A stretch of 64,000 nucleotides of DNA from Alcanivorax sp. (GTDB taxonomy: Bacteria > Pseudomonadota > Gammaproteobacteria > Pseudomonadales > Alcanivoracaceae), in NCBI GenBank assembly GCA_022565695.1, contig JAIUME010000002.1:186001-250000 (forward strand), written 5' to 3'. A model generated the notes under the pieces. It was not told where the DNA came from. It saw nothing but the letters and a program-made list of their open reading frames with translations, and did not search any database. The number at the start of each line of letters is the position of its first letter. Position 1 is the stretch's first letter. A program made the translations under genes and the position numbers. Of this stretch, positions 25,806 through 35,330 are shown piece after piece.

Positions 25806-27944
25806 ATGATTCGACCCAGTATTATTCTGCGCAGTGTGTTGATCATGCTGCTGCTCGCCACCGCCGCCTTTCAGGTGAATGGCGCACTGACATCCGCAAG
25901 CCAGCCAATGGCGCTGGTGGATACCGGCCTGGCGCCGGAGGATGTCCATGCGCGCACGGCACGCAATATCGTCGAGCGGCTCCAGGGGCATTATCGCCAG
26001 ATGCGCTTTGATGATGCACTCTCGGAAAAGGTCTTCGAACGCTATCTGCGCGACCTGGACCCCAACCGCATCTACTTCGTTGCCGACGACATAGAGAAGT
26101 TCGAGCAGTACAGGAAAATACTGGACGATCAACTGCGGCGCGGTGATCTCAGTGCCGGGTTCGATATGTTCAACCTGTACCAGGTGCGAGTGAACGAGCG
26201 TCTGGAATACATGCTCGGGCAGCTCGACAAGGGGCTAGACAGCCTGGATTTTTCTGGCGATACCGACGTCAAACTGGATCGCTCCGAGGCTGCCTGGGCG
26301 GCTGATGTCGACGCCATGAACGACCTCTGGCAGCGACGGCTGAAGCACGCTGTGCTGTCCATGCGCCTGGATGATGTCGAGGACGACGAAATTGTGGAGC
26401 GTCTCGAGCGTCGCTATCGCAGCCAGCAGACCCGTATCGGCCAGAATGGCCCGGAAGATGTGTTCCAGGTTTATATCAATGCGTTGACGCAGACATTCGA
26501 TCCGCATACTTCCTATTTCACACCGCATACCTCCGAGAACTTCAATATCAGCATGAGTCGGTCTCTTGAGGGCATCGGCGCGGTACTGCAGGCCGAGGAC
26601 GAATATACTCGCGTGGTGCGCCTGATTCCCGGCGGCCCGGCAGCCAAGGCCGGCCAGTTGCAGCCTGCAGACCGGATCGTCGCGGTGGGTCAGGAAGACG
26701 GCAATATGATCAACGTGATCGGCTGGCGTCTCGACGAGGTGGTAAATCTGGTGCGCGGGCCCAAAGGCTCAAAAGTACGCCTGGAAGTCATCCCGGCCGG
26801 CAGTGCCAGCGAGCACACCACGCGGGAAATTGCCATCGAGCGCAATAAAGTGGTGCTTGAAGAGCAGGCAGCCAAGAAGAAGATCATCGAAGTGCCCGGC
26901 AAGGAAGCGGGCGAGACCCAGCGCCTCGGTGTGATCACGCTGCCCGCCTTCTATCTCGATTTCGATGCCTATAACCGGGGCGACGAAGACTACACCAGCA
27001 CCACCCGTGACGTGGCTCGCCTGCTGCAGGCGCTTGAGGAAGATGAAGAAGGCATCGACGGCCTGATCATTGACCTGCGTAACAATGGTGGCGGTTCGCT
27101 GCACGAAGCCACCCAGCTGGTATCGCTCTTTATTGCGCGCGGGCCCACCGTGCAGGTGCGCGACGCCCGTGGCCGGGTTCAGGTCGAGCAGGATCAGTAC
27201 CCCGGTATTCTGTACGCTGGCCCGATGGCCGTGCTGGTGAACCGCTTCTCGGCCTCGGCCTCGGAGATCTTTGCCGGTGCCATGCAGGATTATGGCCGCG
27301 CGCTGATCGTCGGTGACCACACGTTCGGCAAAGGCACCGTCCAGACACTGCTGCCGCTGAACCACGGACAACTGAAAATCACCCAGGCGAAGTTCTATCG
27401 TATCTCCGGCTCCAGCAACCAGAACCTGGGCATTGTCCCGGACATCGAACTCCCCTGGCTGGTGGACAAGGAAGAAATCGGCGAGAGCGCTCTGCCCAAT
27501 GCCCTGCCCTGGGACCAGATTCAGCCGACGCGCTATCAACCGGTATTCGATCTGTCACCCTTCTTCGATACGCTGCGCACGCGGCATGCCGAGCGGGTCA
27601 AGGTGAATCCGGAGTTCGTCTACGTGCTGGATCAGCGCGATCTGATGAATGAGCAGCGCAAACGTCTGACCGTGAGCCTGAATGAAGACCTGCGCCGTAG
27701 TGAGCAGTCTGATGTCGAGCGCCGCAGCCTGGCCATTGAGAATGCTCGCCGCAAGGCCCAGGGCGAAGAGGCGATCAAGGACTTTGCAGAACTCCGCGCG
27801 CTCGAAGAGCAGCGTGCGCTTGACCCCGACAACGACGACTCAGATCGCCCTGATGCCTATCTGGATGAGGCCGGGTACATACTGGGCGACCTGATACATC
27901 TGCTTCAGGACAAGCAAGTGGCCGTGAGCGCCAGCAGTAAATGA
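25806..27944 (+). CDS. prc: Tail-specific protease Prc (Tsp)
   Basis: 712 residues, like E. coli Prc (682). A signal sequence (IILRSVLIMLLLATAAFQVNGA) sends it to the periplasm. Then come the N-terminal helical part, a PDZ domain (IGAVLQAEDEYTRVVRLIPGG onward) and the protease core with the Ser/Lys dyad: RFSASASEIF and FGKGTVQ, 25 residues apart as S484 and K509. It trims or degrades periplasmic proteins with nonpolar tails, including cell-wall enzymes. I start at the ATG before IRPSIILRS, which has GAGG six bases upstream; the frame is open 55 codons further. Confidence 0.95.
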   Translation: MIRPSIILRSVLIMLLLATAAFQVNGALTSASQPMALVDTGLAPEDVHARTARNIVERLQGHYRQMRFDDALSEKVFERYLRDLDPNRIYFVADDIEKFEQYRKILDDQLRRGDLSAGFDMFNLYQVRVNERLEYMLGQLDKGLDSLDFSGDTDVKLDRSEAAWAADVDAMNDLWQRRLKHAVLSMRLDDVEDDEIVERLERRYRSQQTRIGQNGPEDVFQVYINALTQTFDPHTSYFTPHTSENFNISMSRSLEGIGAVLQAEDEYTRVVRLIPGGPAAKAGQLQPADRIVAVGQEDGNMINVIGWRLDEVVNLVRGPKGSKVRLEVIPAGSASEHTTREIAIERNKVVLEEQAAKKKIIEVPGKEAGETQRLGVITLPAFYLDFDAYNRGDEDYTSTTRDVARLLQALEEDEEGIDGLIIDLRNNGGGSLHEATQLVSLFIARGPTVQVRDARGRVQVEQDQYPGILYAGPMAVLVNRFSASASEIFAGAMQDYGRALIVGDHTFGKGTVQTLLPLNHGQLKITQAKFYRISGSSNQNLGIVPDIELPWLVDKEEIGESALPNALPWDQIQPTRYQPVFDLSPFFDTLRTRHAERVKVNPEFVYVLDQRDLMNEQRKRLTVSLNEDLRRSEQSDVERRSLAIENARRKAQGEEAIKDFAELRALEEQRALDPDNDDSDRPDAYLDEAGYILGDLIHLLQDKQVAVSASSK

Positions 27945-27948
27945 CCGA

Positions 27949-27981
27949 TGACGTCAGACGACAGGTATGTCGTCGGCGTCA
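27949..27981. terminator. Hairpin between convergent prc and hydrolase genes
   Basis: TGACGTCAGACGACA pairs with TGTCGTCGGCGTCA across a GGTA loop, with one bulge and one mismatch, directly after the prc stop. The stem can serve both strands and is probably a shared terminator, although the T-run is poor. Confidence 0.6.
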
Positions 27982-27992
27982 CAGGCGTCTTT

Positions 27993-28763
27993 TCAGGGTG
28001 ACCGCGGCGGCAGCCAGTCATTCAGGGTATCGACCAGCCAGCGGGGTGCATCAATCGGCAAGTCATGCCCGGCATGGGGATGCACACGCAAGGCGCAATG
28101 CCAGGCAGCTGCCAGCGTCACAGAGCATATCGGGTTCACCATCCGGTCACCGGCACCATTGACGAGCAGCAGGGGCACACTGGCAGGCAAATGCCTGGGC
28201 GCCTTGAAGCGCAGCCCGGCACGTAACTGACGTAGTGCATTGCCGGGGCTGACAGGGCGTTCTTTGGCATACCCCGCCCAGCGCCGCGCCAGTCTTGCAC
28301 GCTCCTCACTGCCAGTCATGTTGCTGGTCAGTTTCAGCACCAGTGTCTCCCGCGCCAGGGCGTCGTGCCGGAGCAAGGCGAAGCGCAGAATCGGCAGGTA
28401 GGCCGCCGGGCGCACGCGCTGCCAGAAACTGTTGAACCCGGCAGCGCTGCTATTAATGACGGTCACCGAGGCCAGTTCGTCGGGATAACGCGTCAACCAT
28501 TCCACCGCCACCATGCCGCCCAGGGAGAGCGCCATGACATGCCATGGAGGAGCAATGCCCTGCTCTGCCAGCTCTGCCCGCAGGCTTTCCACCATGCCAG
28601 CGATGGTATCCGGGCTGCGCAGATCGCAGTGCCTGCCATTACCGGGCAAGTCCGGGGTCATGACCCTTGCACCGGGACGCCGCTCCCTCAGTAACGCCGG
28701 CAGCGCCTCCCAATGCCCTGCTTCGCGGATCAGGCCGCGCAGTAACACCCAGGTTTCATCCAT
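27993..28763 (-). CDS. Alpha/beta hydrolase
   Basis: 256 residues with nucleophile ALSLGGMVAVEW, acid in GAGDRMVNP and the final His in HPHAGHDLP, so a complete Ser-Asp-His triad. The N-terminus WVLLRGLIREAGHWEALP has the Arg-Gly strand of the family rather than HG. The chain resembles small esterases of the BioH/pimeloyl type but the substrate is unknown. The frame extends upstream to 29039, but codons before MDETWVLL overlap the divergent kinase-like gene. Confidence 0.85.
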   Translation of the reverse strand: MDETWVLLRGLIREAGHWEALPALLRERRPGARVMTPDLPGNGRHCDLRSPDTIAGMVESLRAELAEQGIAPPWHVMALSLGGMVAVEWLTRYPDELASVTVINSSAAGFNSFWQRVRPAAYLPILRFALLRHDALARETLVLKLTSNMTGSEERARLARRWAGYAKERPVSPGNALRQLRAGLRFKAPRHLPASVPLLLVNGAGDRMVNPICSVTLAAAWHCALRVHPHAGHDLPIDAPRWLVDTLNDWLPPRSP

Positions 28764-28838
28764 TGAACAGTCTCTCTCCCTGATTTGCGCTAGAATGCCC
28801 GGCGCGAATCCACCAGGCAATCGGAGTTTACCCAGCAG

Positions 28839-30275
28839 ATGGCCCGCAAAACCGTAAAGCGTGTAAAAACAGGCGCCTTTGAGCGCCGCTTCTCCATGGC
28901 CAAGGCCGGCTTCCTCGCCGGTGCCCGCTATGCGACGCTCACTGCCGGCACCTATCTGGCCCCCAAAAGCCAGCGCGAAGGCCGCCGCAAGGCCATTCTT
29001 TCCGGCCAGGCTCAGGAGCTGGTACGGGAATTGGGTCAACTGAAGGGCTCAGTCGTCAAGATCGGCCAGATGATGGCGTTATTCGGCGAGCATTTTCTGC
29101 CCGAGGAAGTGACAGAGGCGTTACATACCCTCGAAAACAGCACCACGGCACTGGAATGGCCAGCGATCGAGCGGCAACTGCGCAAGGAGCTGGGTGAGTT
29201 GAAGATGGCCGAGCTGGAGATCGACCGGGAACCCCTCGGGGCCGCCTCCCTCGGCCAGGTGCACCGGGCAGTGCGCAAATCTGATGGTCGTGAACTGGTG
29301 CTCAAGATCCAGTACCCGGGCGTCGCCGACGCCATCGACTCGGATATGCGCGCCGTGGTGCAGTTGCTCCGCATGAGCCGCATGGTATCGATCACCGAGC
29401 AGTTCAATGAGTGGCTGGATGAAGTGCGCGCCATGCTGGGGCGCGAGGTGGACTACGATCTGGAGGCCTACACCACCCGGCATTTTCGCAAGCTGCTGGC
29501 CGATGACCCGCGTTTTGTGGTGCCGGAGGTCTTTGGCGCCTACTCCACCCACAATATTCTCTGCCTGTCCTACGAGCATGGTATCGGCGTCAATGATCCG
29601 GCGGTGCTGGAACTGTCCCAGGTACGCCGGAACTTCATCGGCCGCGCCATCATGGAGCTGTGCTGCCATGAGGTGTTCGAGTGGAACAAGATGCAGACCG
29701 ACCCGAACTTCGGCAACTATTTGCTGCGCGTCGGCGACAAGCCTGAGGAAGACCAGATAGTACTGCTGGATTTTGGCGCCATCCGGGATTTCGAGGATGC
29801 GACGCTGGGCCCGGGCCGGGAAATGATCCGTGGCGCCTGGCATCACGACGGTCAGCGGCTGATTCGTGCCCTGCATGCCCTGGATTTCCTGGCCGCGAGC
29901 GCGCCAAAACGCGTGCTGGACGATTTTTCGGCGCTGTGTTTCGAGGCCATTGAGGTACTGCAGGACCCCGAGCGGTTCCCGCCGCCGCCCAGTGTCATCA
30001 ACGAGCGTGGCGAGTATCTGTGGGGCAACAGCGATCTGCCCTCGCGGATCATGGCGCGCGCAGGCCGCAATGCCTTCTCCGTGCATTTCGACGTGCCACC
30101 CAAGGAGTTCATTTTCCTTGCGCGCAAGCTCCTCGGCGCCTATACCTTCCTGCATGTGATCGAGGCGGAAGTACGTGGTGATACCATCCTCAGGCCGTTC
30201 ATCAGCATGCACGAAGAGGCAGACAAGGCCCTGGTGGACCGAATATATGCTGAGAAAACGTCCGTCAATGGCTGA
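28839..30275 (+). CDS. ABC1/UbiB-family atypical kinase (AarF-like)
   Basis: 478 residues. The family's KxGQ motif (KIGQ, residues 74-77), the Ala-rich nucleotide loop GAASLGQVHRA (134-144), the catalytic-loop equivalent QTDPNFGNYLL and the metal motif LLDFGAIRDF are present. UbiB proteins bind ATP and assist ubiquinone synthesis or lipid handling at the membrane; this one lacks the C-terminal membrane helices of E. coli UbiB, so a paralogue is likely. It is divergent from the hydrolase, and the SD GGAG is rather far (12 bases) from the ATG. Confidence 0.88.
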   Translation: MARKTVKRVKTGAFERRFSMAKAGFLAGARYATLTAGTYLAPKSQREGRRKAILSGQAQELVRELGQLKGSVVKIGQMMALFGEHFLPEEVTEALHTLENSTTALEWPAIERQLRKELGELKMAELEIDREPLGAASLGQVHRAVRKSDGRELVLKIQYPGVADAIDSDMRAVVQLLRMSRMVSITEQFNEWLDEVRAMLGREVDYDLEAYTTRHFRKLLADDPRFVVPEVFGAYSTHNILCLSYEHGIGVNDPAVLELSQVRRNFIGRAIMELCCHEVFEWNKMQTDPNFGNYLLRVGDKPEEDQIVLLDFGAIRDFEDATLGPGREMIRGAWHHDGQRLIRALHALDFLAASAPKRVLDDFSALCFEAIEVLQDPERFPPPPSVINERGEYLWGNSDLPSRIMARAGRNAFSVHFDVPPKEFIFLARKLLGAYTFLHVIEAEVRGDTILRPFISMHEEADKALVDRIYAEKTSVNG

Positions 30276-30364
30276 TTTTGCTCACAATTTGATCGGTTGG
30301 ACGCTAACATCACGTTTCATGTTTGCCTTCAAACGGATGTCGCAATAAGGTTAGCACCCTGCCG

Positions 30365-30392
30365 ACCGGCCGGTGCCCTGGAACCGGCCGGT
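30365..30392. repeat. Two copies of the palindrome ACCGGCCGGT upstream of pnt
   Basis: The 10-bp palindrome occurs at 30365-30374 and 30383-30392 with eight bases between. The pair can fold as one strong hairpin. There is no T-run after it, so it could be a weak terminator of the kinase-like gene or a regulatory element of the pnt leader. Confidence 0.6.
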
Positions 30393-30431
30393 TCTGGTAG
30401 TGGCAATAGGTCGTAGTAGCAGTCATATCAG

Positions 30432-30454
30432 TGCCCGCCCCTTCCGGACGGGCA
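30432..30454 (+). promoter_or_regulatory. Hairpin in the pnt leader
   Basis: TGCCCG and CGGGCA form a 6-bp stem around 11 bases, ending 23-38 bp before the pntAA start and followed by three T. This might attenuate or mark the leader; evidence is structural only. Confidence 0.4.
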
Positions 30455-30491
30455 TTTCCATCCAGCGAACCATCACATGGGGGTAACGCAG

Positions 30492-31745
30492 GTGATCATC
30501 GGTGTACCCAGGGAAATCTGCCCCGGAGAAAAGCGCGTTGCGCTGGCCCCGGCCAATATTGCAAGCCTGCTGAAAAAGCACAGCATCGAAGTGCTGGTCG
30601 AGCCTGAAGCAGGCCTCGCCGCAGGCTTTACTGACGCAGAATACGAAGCCGCCGGCGCCAAACTCGCCGATCGTGCCGACATCTTCAGCAAAGCGCAGGT
30701 CATACTCCAGGTTCAGACGCCCGGCAGCAACCAGAGCAACGGCGCTGACGATCTTGCCGCGCTGAACGCCGGACAGATCCTGATCGGCATGATGGACCCA
30801 CTGGCGAATCCCGCCTTCGCGCGCACTCTGGCGGACAACAAGCTGACCGGGATTGCGCTCGAGCTGGTCCCGCGGATTACCCGCGCCCAGGCCATGGATG
30901 TGCTCTCCTCCATGGGCATGCTGGCTGGCTACAAGGCGGTGCTTCTGGCAGCTACCGAAGCAAACCGCATGTTCCCGATGAACATGACCGCCGCGGGCAC
31001 GCTTAATGCGTCCCGTGTATTCGTCATGGGCGCGGGCGTCGCGGGCCTGCAGGCCTGCGCCACCGCCAAACGTCTCGGCGCAGTCGTGGAAGCCTATGAT
31101 GTGCGCCCCGCTGCCCGTGAACAGATCCTGTCTGTCGGTGCCAAGCCCGTGGAGCTGGATCTCGACACCGGTGCTGCCGAAGGTTCAGGCGGTTACGCCA
31201 AAGCCCAGGGCGAGGACTTCCTGAAGCGACAGCGCGAGCTGATGACGGAAGTCATCGCGCAGATGGATGTGGTGATTACCACCGCTGCGGTGCCCGGCGC
31301 CAAATCGCCGATCCTGGTGACGGAAGACATGGTCAAGGCCATGAAGCAAGGCAGCGTCATCGTCGATCTGGCCGCAGAACGTGGCGGCAACTGTGACCTG
31401 ACCGAAATGGGCAAGACCATAGAAAAGCATGGCGTCACCATTATCGGCCCTGTCAATGTACCGTCCACCGTGGCCCATCATGCCAGCCAGATGTTCGGCA
31501 AGAATATCGAAAATCTCCTGAACCTGCTGATTGGCAAGGACGGCGAGATTGCCCTCGATTTTGAAGACCAGATCGTCCAGGACACCGTGGTTGCCCACGA
31601 CGGTGATGTCCCGCAGACGCGCATGCGCGAGCTGCTGGAGCTGCCGCCGCTGGAAAAACCGGAACCAGAGCCCGAATCAGGGCAAGAAGCGTCCGGGACA
31701 GAGCAGCCTGACACGCAGGATGCGTCTGCAGAGGAGAAGAAATAA
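30492..31745 (+). CDS. pntAA: NAD(P) transhydrogenase subunit alpha, part 1 (PntAA)
   Basis: About 417 residues. This is the NAD(H)-binding domain of the proton-translocating transhydrogenase: IIGVPREICPGEKRVALAP at the start, the Rossmann loop FVMGAGVAGLQACATAKRLGA, and DVVITTAAVPGAKSPILV. I favour the GTG just before IIGVPRE because family members start there and GGGGG lies upstream; an ATG at 30477 would add five residues. The C-terminal tail is charged and Pro/Glu-rich. It overlaps pntAB by one base (TAATG). Confidence 0.95.
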   Translation: MIIGVPREICPGEKRVALAPANIASLLKKHSIEVLVEPEAGLAAGFTDAEYEAAGAKLADRADIFSKAQVILQVQTPGSNQSNGADDLAALNAGQILIGMMDPLANPAFARTLADNKLTGIALELVPRITRAQAMDVLSSMGMLAGYKAVLLAATEANRMFPMNMTAAGTLNASRVFVMGAGVAGLQACATAKRLGAVVEAYDVRPAAREQILSVGAKPVELDLDTGAAEGSGGYAKAQGEDFLKRQRELMTEVIAQMDVVITTAAVPGAKSPILVTEDMVKAMKQGSVIVDLAAERGGNCDLTEMGKTIEKHGVTIIGPVNVPSTVAHHASQMFGKNIENLLNLLIGKDGEIALDFEDQIVQDTVVAHDGDVPQTRMRELLELPPLEKPEPEPESGQEASGTEQPDTQDASAEEKK

Positions 31746-32020
31746 TGGATTTCGTTGCCCAGTTGACACTGTTCGTACTGGCCATCTTTCTTGGCTTCGA
31801 ACTGATCACCAAGGTACCGCCCACCCTGCATACGCCGCTGATGTCAGGCTCCAATGCAATTTCCGGCATTACGCTGGTTGGTGCATTGCTCGCAGCCGGT
31901 CACGGCGGCAGCACGCTGATCAGTGTGCTTGGTTTTGTTGCGGTCGTGCTGGCAACCATCAACGTGATTGGCGGCTTCATGGTCACCAATCGCATGTTGG
32001 CGATGTTCAAGAGGAAGTAA
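31745..32020 (+). CDS. pntAB: NAD(P) transhydrogenase subunit alpha, part 2 (PntAB)
   Basis: 91 residues with three hydrophobic helices, the small membrane part of the split alpha subunit (LTLFVLAIFLGFELITKVPP, THTPLMSGSNAISGITLVGA). It forms part of the proton channel with PntB. This three-gene arrangement is common in gammaproteobacteria outside the enterics. Confidence 0.95.
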   Translation: MDFVAQLTLFVLAIFLGFELITKVPPTLHTPLMSGSNAISGITLVGALLAAGHGGSTLISVLGFVAVVLATINVIGGFMVTNRMLAMFKRK

Positions 32021-32023
32021 CCC

Positions 32024-33406
32024 ATGCAGATAGCGCAACACTGGATCGACATCGCCTACCTGATCGCCGCCGCACTCTTCATTCTCGGCATCAAGGGCCT
32101 TTCCAAGCCGAAAACCGCTGTCCGCGGTAATCTGCTTGCTGCTACCGGTATGGGCATTGCAGCAGTCGTGACCTTGCTGCACCACGATATCGTGTCTTAT
32201 GAAGTCATTATTGCCGGCCTGATTGTCGGTGCCGTCATTGGCGCGATACTGGCCATCCGGGTACAAATGACCTCCATGCCGCAGCTGATTGCACTGCTGA
32301 ACGGCTTCGGCGGCGGTGCATCCTTTGCACTGGCAGCCGCCGAGTACTTCAAAGGTGTGGACAGCACTGTCGCCATGGCCGCCTCCGGCGCCGCTGTACT
32401 GATTGGTGCGGTGACACTGACCGGCTCTTTTGTGGCGTTCGCCAAGCTCCAGGAACTGATCGGCGGCCAGCCGAAAGGTTTCCCCGGCATGAAACTGGTC
32501 AATCTGGTGCTGTTGGTATTTTCGCTCGGCGCCATCGGTTACATGACCTGGACCGGCCAGCCCAATGACACCCTCTTCTGGGCTGTTGTCGCTGCTGCCG
32601 CCCTGCTGGGCATCATGCTGGTCATGCCCATTGGTGGTGCGGACATGCCGGTGGTCATCGCACTGCTGAACTCCTATTCCGGTCTGGCCGCATCCGCAGC
32701 CGGTTTTGTGATGGGCAACAGCGCGCTGATCATTACAGGCTCCCTGGTCGGGGCCTCCGGTCTGATTCTGACCCAGATCATGTGCAAGGCCATGAATCGC
32801 TCGCTCACCAACGTCCTGTTCGGTGTGATGGCGGAAGCCGGCGAAGCCATGGATGCCGACGAAGTCTACAAGGGCAAGATCAAGTCCTCGTCCGCAGATG
32901 AAGTTGCCATGATTCTGGAAACCGCCCAGCGCGTGGTCATCGTGCCCGGCTTTGGTCTGGCCATGGCACAGGCGCAGCACGCAGTGCGTGATCTGGCGGA
33001 TACCCTGGAAGCCCGTGGTACAGTCGTGGAGTACGCCATCCACCCGGTGGCAGGTCGTATGCCCGGCCACATGAACGTGCTGTTGGCAGAGGCCGAAGTG
33101 TCCTATGACAAACTCAAGGACATGGACACCATCAATCCGACCTTCGAGCAGACGGATGTCGCCATCGTCATCGGTGCCAACGACGTGACCAATCCCCTCG
33201 CCCGCGAGGACAAGAGCAGCCCGATCTATGGCATGCCGATTCTGAATGTGGACAAGGCGCGCACCGTGGTCGTGGTGAAACGCTCTCTGAGCCCGGGTTT
33301 TGCCGGCCTGCCTAACCCGCTGTTCGCCAAGGACAATACCCTGATGCTGTTTGGTGACGGCAAGCAAGCCATCATTGATACCACCAATGCGCTGAAAGAA
33401 GGCTGA
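32024..33406 (+). CDS. pntB: NAD(P) transhydrogenase subunit beta (PntB)
   Basis: 460 residues. Eight or nine membrane helices (to about residue 260) are followed by the NADP(H) domain with IVPGFGLAMAQAQHAV, HPVAGRMPGHMNVLLAE and VIGANDVTNPLARED. With PntAA and PntAB it uses the proton gradient to reduce NADP+ with NADH, supplying NADPH. It starts three bases after pntAB and is followed by a strong terminator. Confidence 0.97.
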   Translation: MQIAQHWIDIAYLIAAALFILGIKGLSKPKTAVRGNLLAATGMGIAAVVTLLHHDIVSYEVIIAGLIVGAVIGAILAIRVQMTSMPQLIALLNGFGGGASFALAAAEYFKGVDSTVAMAASGAAVLIGAVTLTGSFVAFAKLQELIGGQPKGFPGMKLVNLVLLVFSLGAIGYMTWTGQPNDTLFWAVVAAAALLGIMLVMPIGGADMPVVIALLNSYSGLAASAAGFVMGNSALIITGSLVGASGLILTQIMCKAMNRSLTNVLFGVMAEAGEAMDADEVYKGKIKSSSADEVAMILETAQRVVIVPGFGLAMAQAQHAVRDLADTLEARGTVVEYAIHPVAGRMPGHMNVLLAEAEVSYDKLKDMDTINPTFEQTDVAIVIGANDVTNPLAREDKSSPIYGMPILNVDKARTVVVVKRSLSPGFAGLPNPLFAKDNTLMLFGDGKQAIIDTTNALKEG

Positions 33407-33435
33407 TTGGTCAGGGGATCACTGGTGCTGAAATG

Positions 33436-33464
33436 AAAAAGGAGAGCCGAGGCTCTCCTTTTTT
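33436..33464. terminator. Bidirectional terminator after pntB
   Basis: GGAGAGCC-GA-GGCTCTCC (33441-33458) is a perfect 8-bp stem with AAAAA before it and TTTTTT after it, so it works on both strands. It separates pntB from the convergent DUF481 gene. Confidence 0.9.
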
Positions 33465-33502
33465 ATGCTTGTCGATCCAGCTTTCGCACCGAAAACCCGG
33501 TG

Positions 33503-34258
33503 TCAGAAGCCGTAGACAAGGCCGACAGTAATTTCCTGGTCTGTCTTGCGGGCACCGGGTGCCGGGTCACTGTTGTGACGCAACACATGGCTGACACGCA
33601 GGGAAAGGCGGCTGTTGATTTTGCTGGTGATGCTGGTTGTCGCACGCGTTAACGTAGAGTCATCCTCGAATTCCGTGCTCAGGTCTTCCCGGAACTGGGC
33701 ATTTTCGGACAGGTTCAACAGATACCGCAGCCCCACACGGCCAACAACGTCTTCTTCCGTGCGGCTGCCGCTCGCGGGCTGCTCTTCCAGGCGGCGAGTC
33801 CGATAACCCGGACCAGCTTCAAGATCGAGACGATGCAGGTCGTTGTCGAACATCCGTCGGCCAAGACCGAATGCATAGGTCGCCTCATAGTCATAACCGG
33901 TGAAGCGATCTTTCTCTGCTGTCAGCAGGTTGAACAGGTAGTTGGCATCGTCCAGCTTGCGATCAAGCTTGTAGGAGCCGAAGTAGCGCTCTGCTGAGCG
34001 TTCGTCCTGGCCTGTCGTGTTATTCCGCTGCTCGGCATTCGCCGCTTCCAGTCGGGCCAGGTGACGCCAGTTGAACGACTCGCGCTGTGCTTCGCTGCGC
34101 GCATTGATGGTATCTGAACGGGTATTCCCCCGTTTCAGCAGGTATGCCAGTTCAACATCGCCTGTCCACTCATTCTGGATGTCCTCAGCCTGGCTGAATG
34201 CCAGCCCTGGCGCCAGCGCTGCGGCACAGGCGGCCGCAATCAGTTTTCTACCCATCAT
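33503..34258 (-). CDS. DUF481 outer-membrane protein (YdiY-like)
   Basis: 251 residues. An N-terminal signal peptide (KLIAAACAAALAPGLAFSQA) is followed by alternating beta-strand sequence: WTGDVELAYLLKRGNTRSDT, RRLDLEAGPGYRTRRLEEQ and a final aromatic-ended strand DQEITVGLVYGF, as in beta-barrel proteins inserted by the Bam complex. The family includes salt-induced YdiY; the role is unknown. Two ATG codons are adjacent and the second has better spacing to AGGAG. Confidence 0.88.
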   Translation of the reverse strand: MMGRKLIAAACAAALAPGLAFSQAEDIQNEWTGDVELAYLLKRGNTRSDTINARSEAQRESFNWRHLARLEAANAEQRNNTTGQDERSAERYFGSYKLDRKLDDANYLFNLLTAEKDRFTGYDYEATYAFGLGRRMFDNDLHRLDLEAGPGYRTRRLEEQPASGSRTEEDVVGRVGLRYLLNLSENAQFREDLSTEFEDDSTLTRATTSITSKINSRLSLRVSHVLRHNSDPAPGARKTDQEITVGLVYGF

Positions 34259-34300
34259 CTACTCCTGCTGCTTGGTGCTGGCCTGTGCGCCACAGACCCT

Positions 34301-34334
34301 GAAAACAAAGCTGGCAGCGTAGGGGGCTGCCAGC
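34301..34334 (-). terminator. Terminator after mscS
   Basis: GCTGGCAGC and GCTGCCAGC (34310-34318 and 34326-34334) form a perfect 9-bp stem; on the minus strand TTTGTTTTC follows. It ends mscS transcription before the DUF481 gene. Confidence 0.75.
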
Positions 34335-34360
34335 GAAGAACGAGTGAAGCGCCCGTGAAA

Positions 34361-35185
34361 TCAGGTCAGATCCACCTTGTCGAGATGCACATCCATCTGC
34401 GGGAACGGAATGGATATGCCCTCGTCATCGAAACGGCGTTTGACCGCCTCGATCGTGCCCCAGTAAACAGCCCAGTAATCCGCCGTGTTGACCCAGGGCC
34501 GGACGATCAGATTCACGGAGCTGTCAGCCAGTTCCGCTACCGCAATATTCGGTGCCGGGTCCTTCAGAATGCGCTCGTCCGCCTCCAGTACCGCCAGGAT
34601 GGCCGCTTTCACTTTGGACAGGTCCGCGCTGTAGCTGACGCCGAACTTGAGATCCACCCGGCGCGTGGCCATGGTGGAATAATTGATGATATTGCCGGCC
34701 ATGATGCTGCCGTTGGGCACCATGATCACCTTGTTGTCCGGTGACGTCATCATGGTGGCAAAAATGCGGATTTCCTTGATGGTACCCGCGGTGCCGGCGG
34801 CTTCCACATAGTCACCGATCTTGAACGGACGGAACATCAGGATCATGACCCCGGAGGCGAAGTTACCGAGGGAATCCTTGAGGGCCAGACCCACTGCCAG
34901 ACCGGCGGCACCGAAGATGGCAATCAGCGAGGTGGTCTGCACGCCCAGCCGGTCAATCGCCGCAATGATGACGAAACCGAGCATGGCAATGTGCGCCAGC
35001 CGAGCCAGGAAGCTGGATACCGTGGGATCGAGCTTGCGCTTGAAGACCCCTTCCATAAAGCCGGCAAGGCGGCCTACTACCCATTTACCGATAATGAATA
35101 TCAATACTGCGGTGAGCAGATTGAATGCGTAAGGCATCAGGTTCTGTTCGACAAACTCCGTTGACAATGCCGCAACCTCGTCCAT
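34361..35185 (-). CDS. mscS: Small-conductance mechanosensitive channel (MscS)
   Basis: 274 residues, close to E. coli MscS (286). Three membrane helices: the first near residues 20-42, the second 60-82, and the pore helix AIFGAAGLAVGLALKDSLGN with the Gly/Ala packing typical of MscS. The beta domain follows (GVMILMFRPFKIGDYVEAAG, VMVPNGSIMAGNIINYS). It releases solutes upon sudden drop of outside osmolarity. The start chosen is the ATG before DEVAALSTEF; upstream codons lack MscS similarity. Confidence 0.95.
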   Translation of the reverse strand: MDEVAALSTEFVEQNLMPYAFNLLTAVLIFIIGKWVVGRLAGFMEGVFKRKLDPTVSSFLARLAHIAMLGFVIIAAIDRLGVQTTSLIAIFGAAGLAVGLALKDSLGNFASGVMILMFRPFKIGDYVEAAGTAGTIKEIRIFATMMTSPDNKVIMVPNGSIMAGNIINYSTMATRRVDLKFGVSYSADLSKVKAAILAVLEADERILKDPAPNIAVAELADSSVNLIVRPWVNTADYWAVYWGTIEAVKRRFDDEGISIPFPQMDVHLDKVDLT

Positions 35186-35330
35186 GCTCGCTTTCCTCGT
35201 GATTGTGATGGTTGGCAGTATGCCAGACCGGGGAATGCCTTGGGAGCCCGTACCCGACCCGATGTGACGGCATTTACAAAACCGCGACGCACGCCAGTGC
35301 ATGATCCCGGCAATTCAGGTGATTCCGTCT

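Noticed and set aside
31844-33367. 507-codon minus-strand frame, His- and Gln-rich
   Set aside because: Shadow of pntAB/pntB, whose domains are unmistakable.
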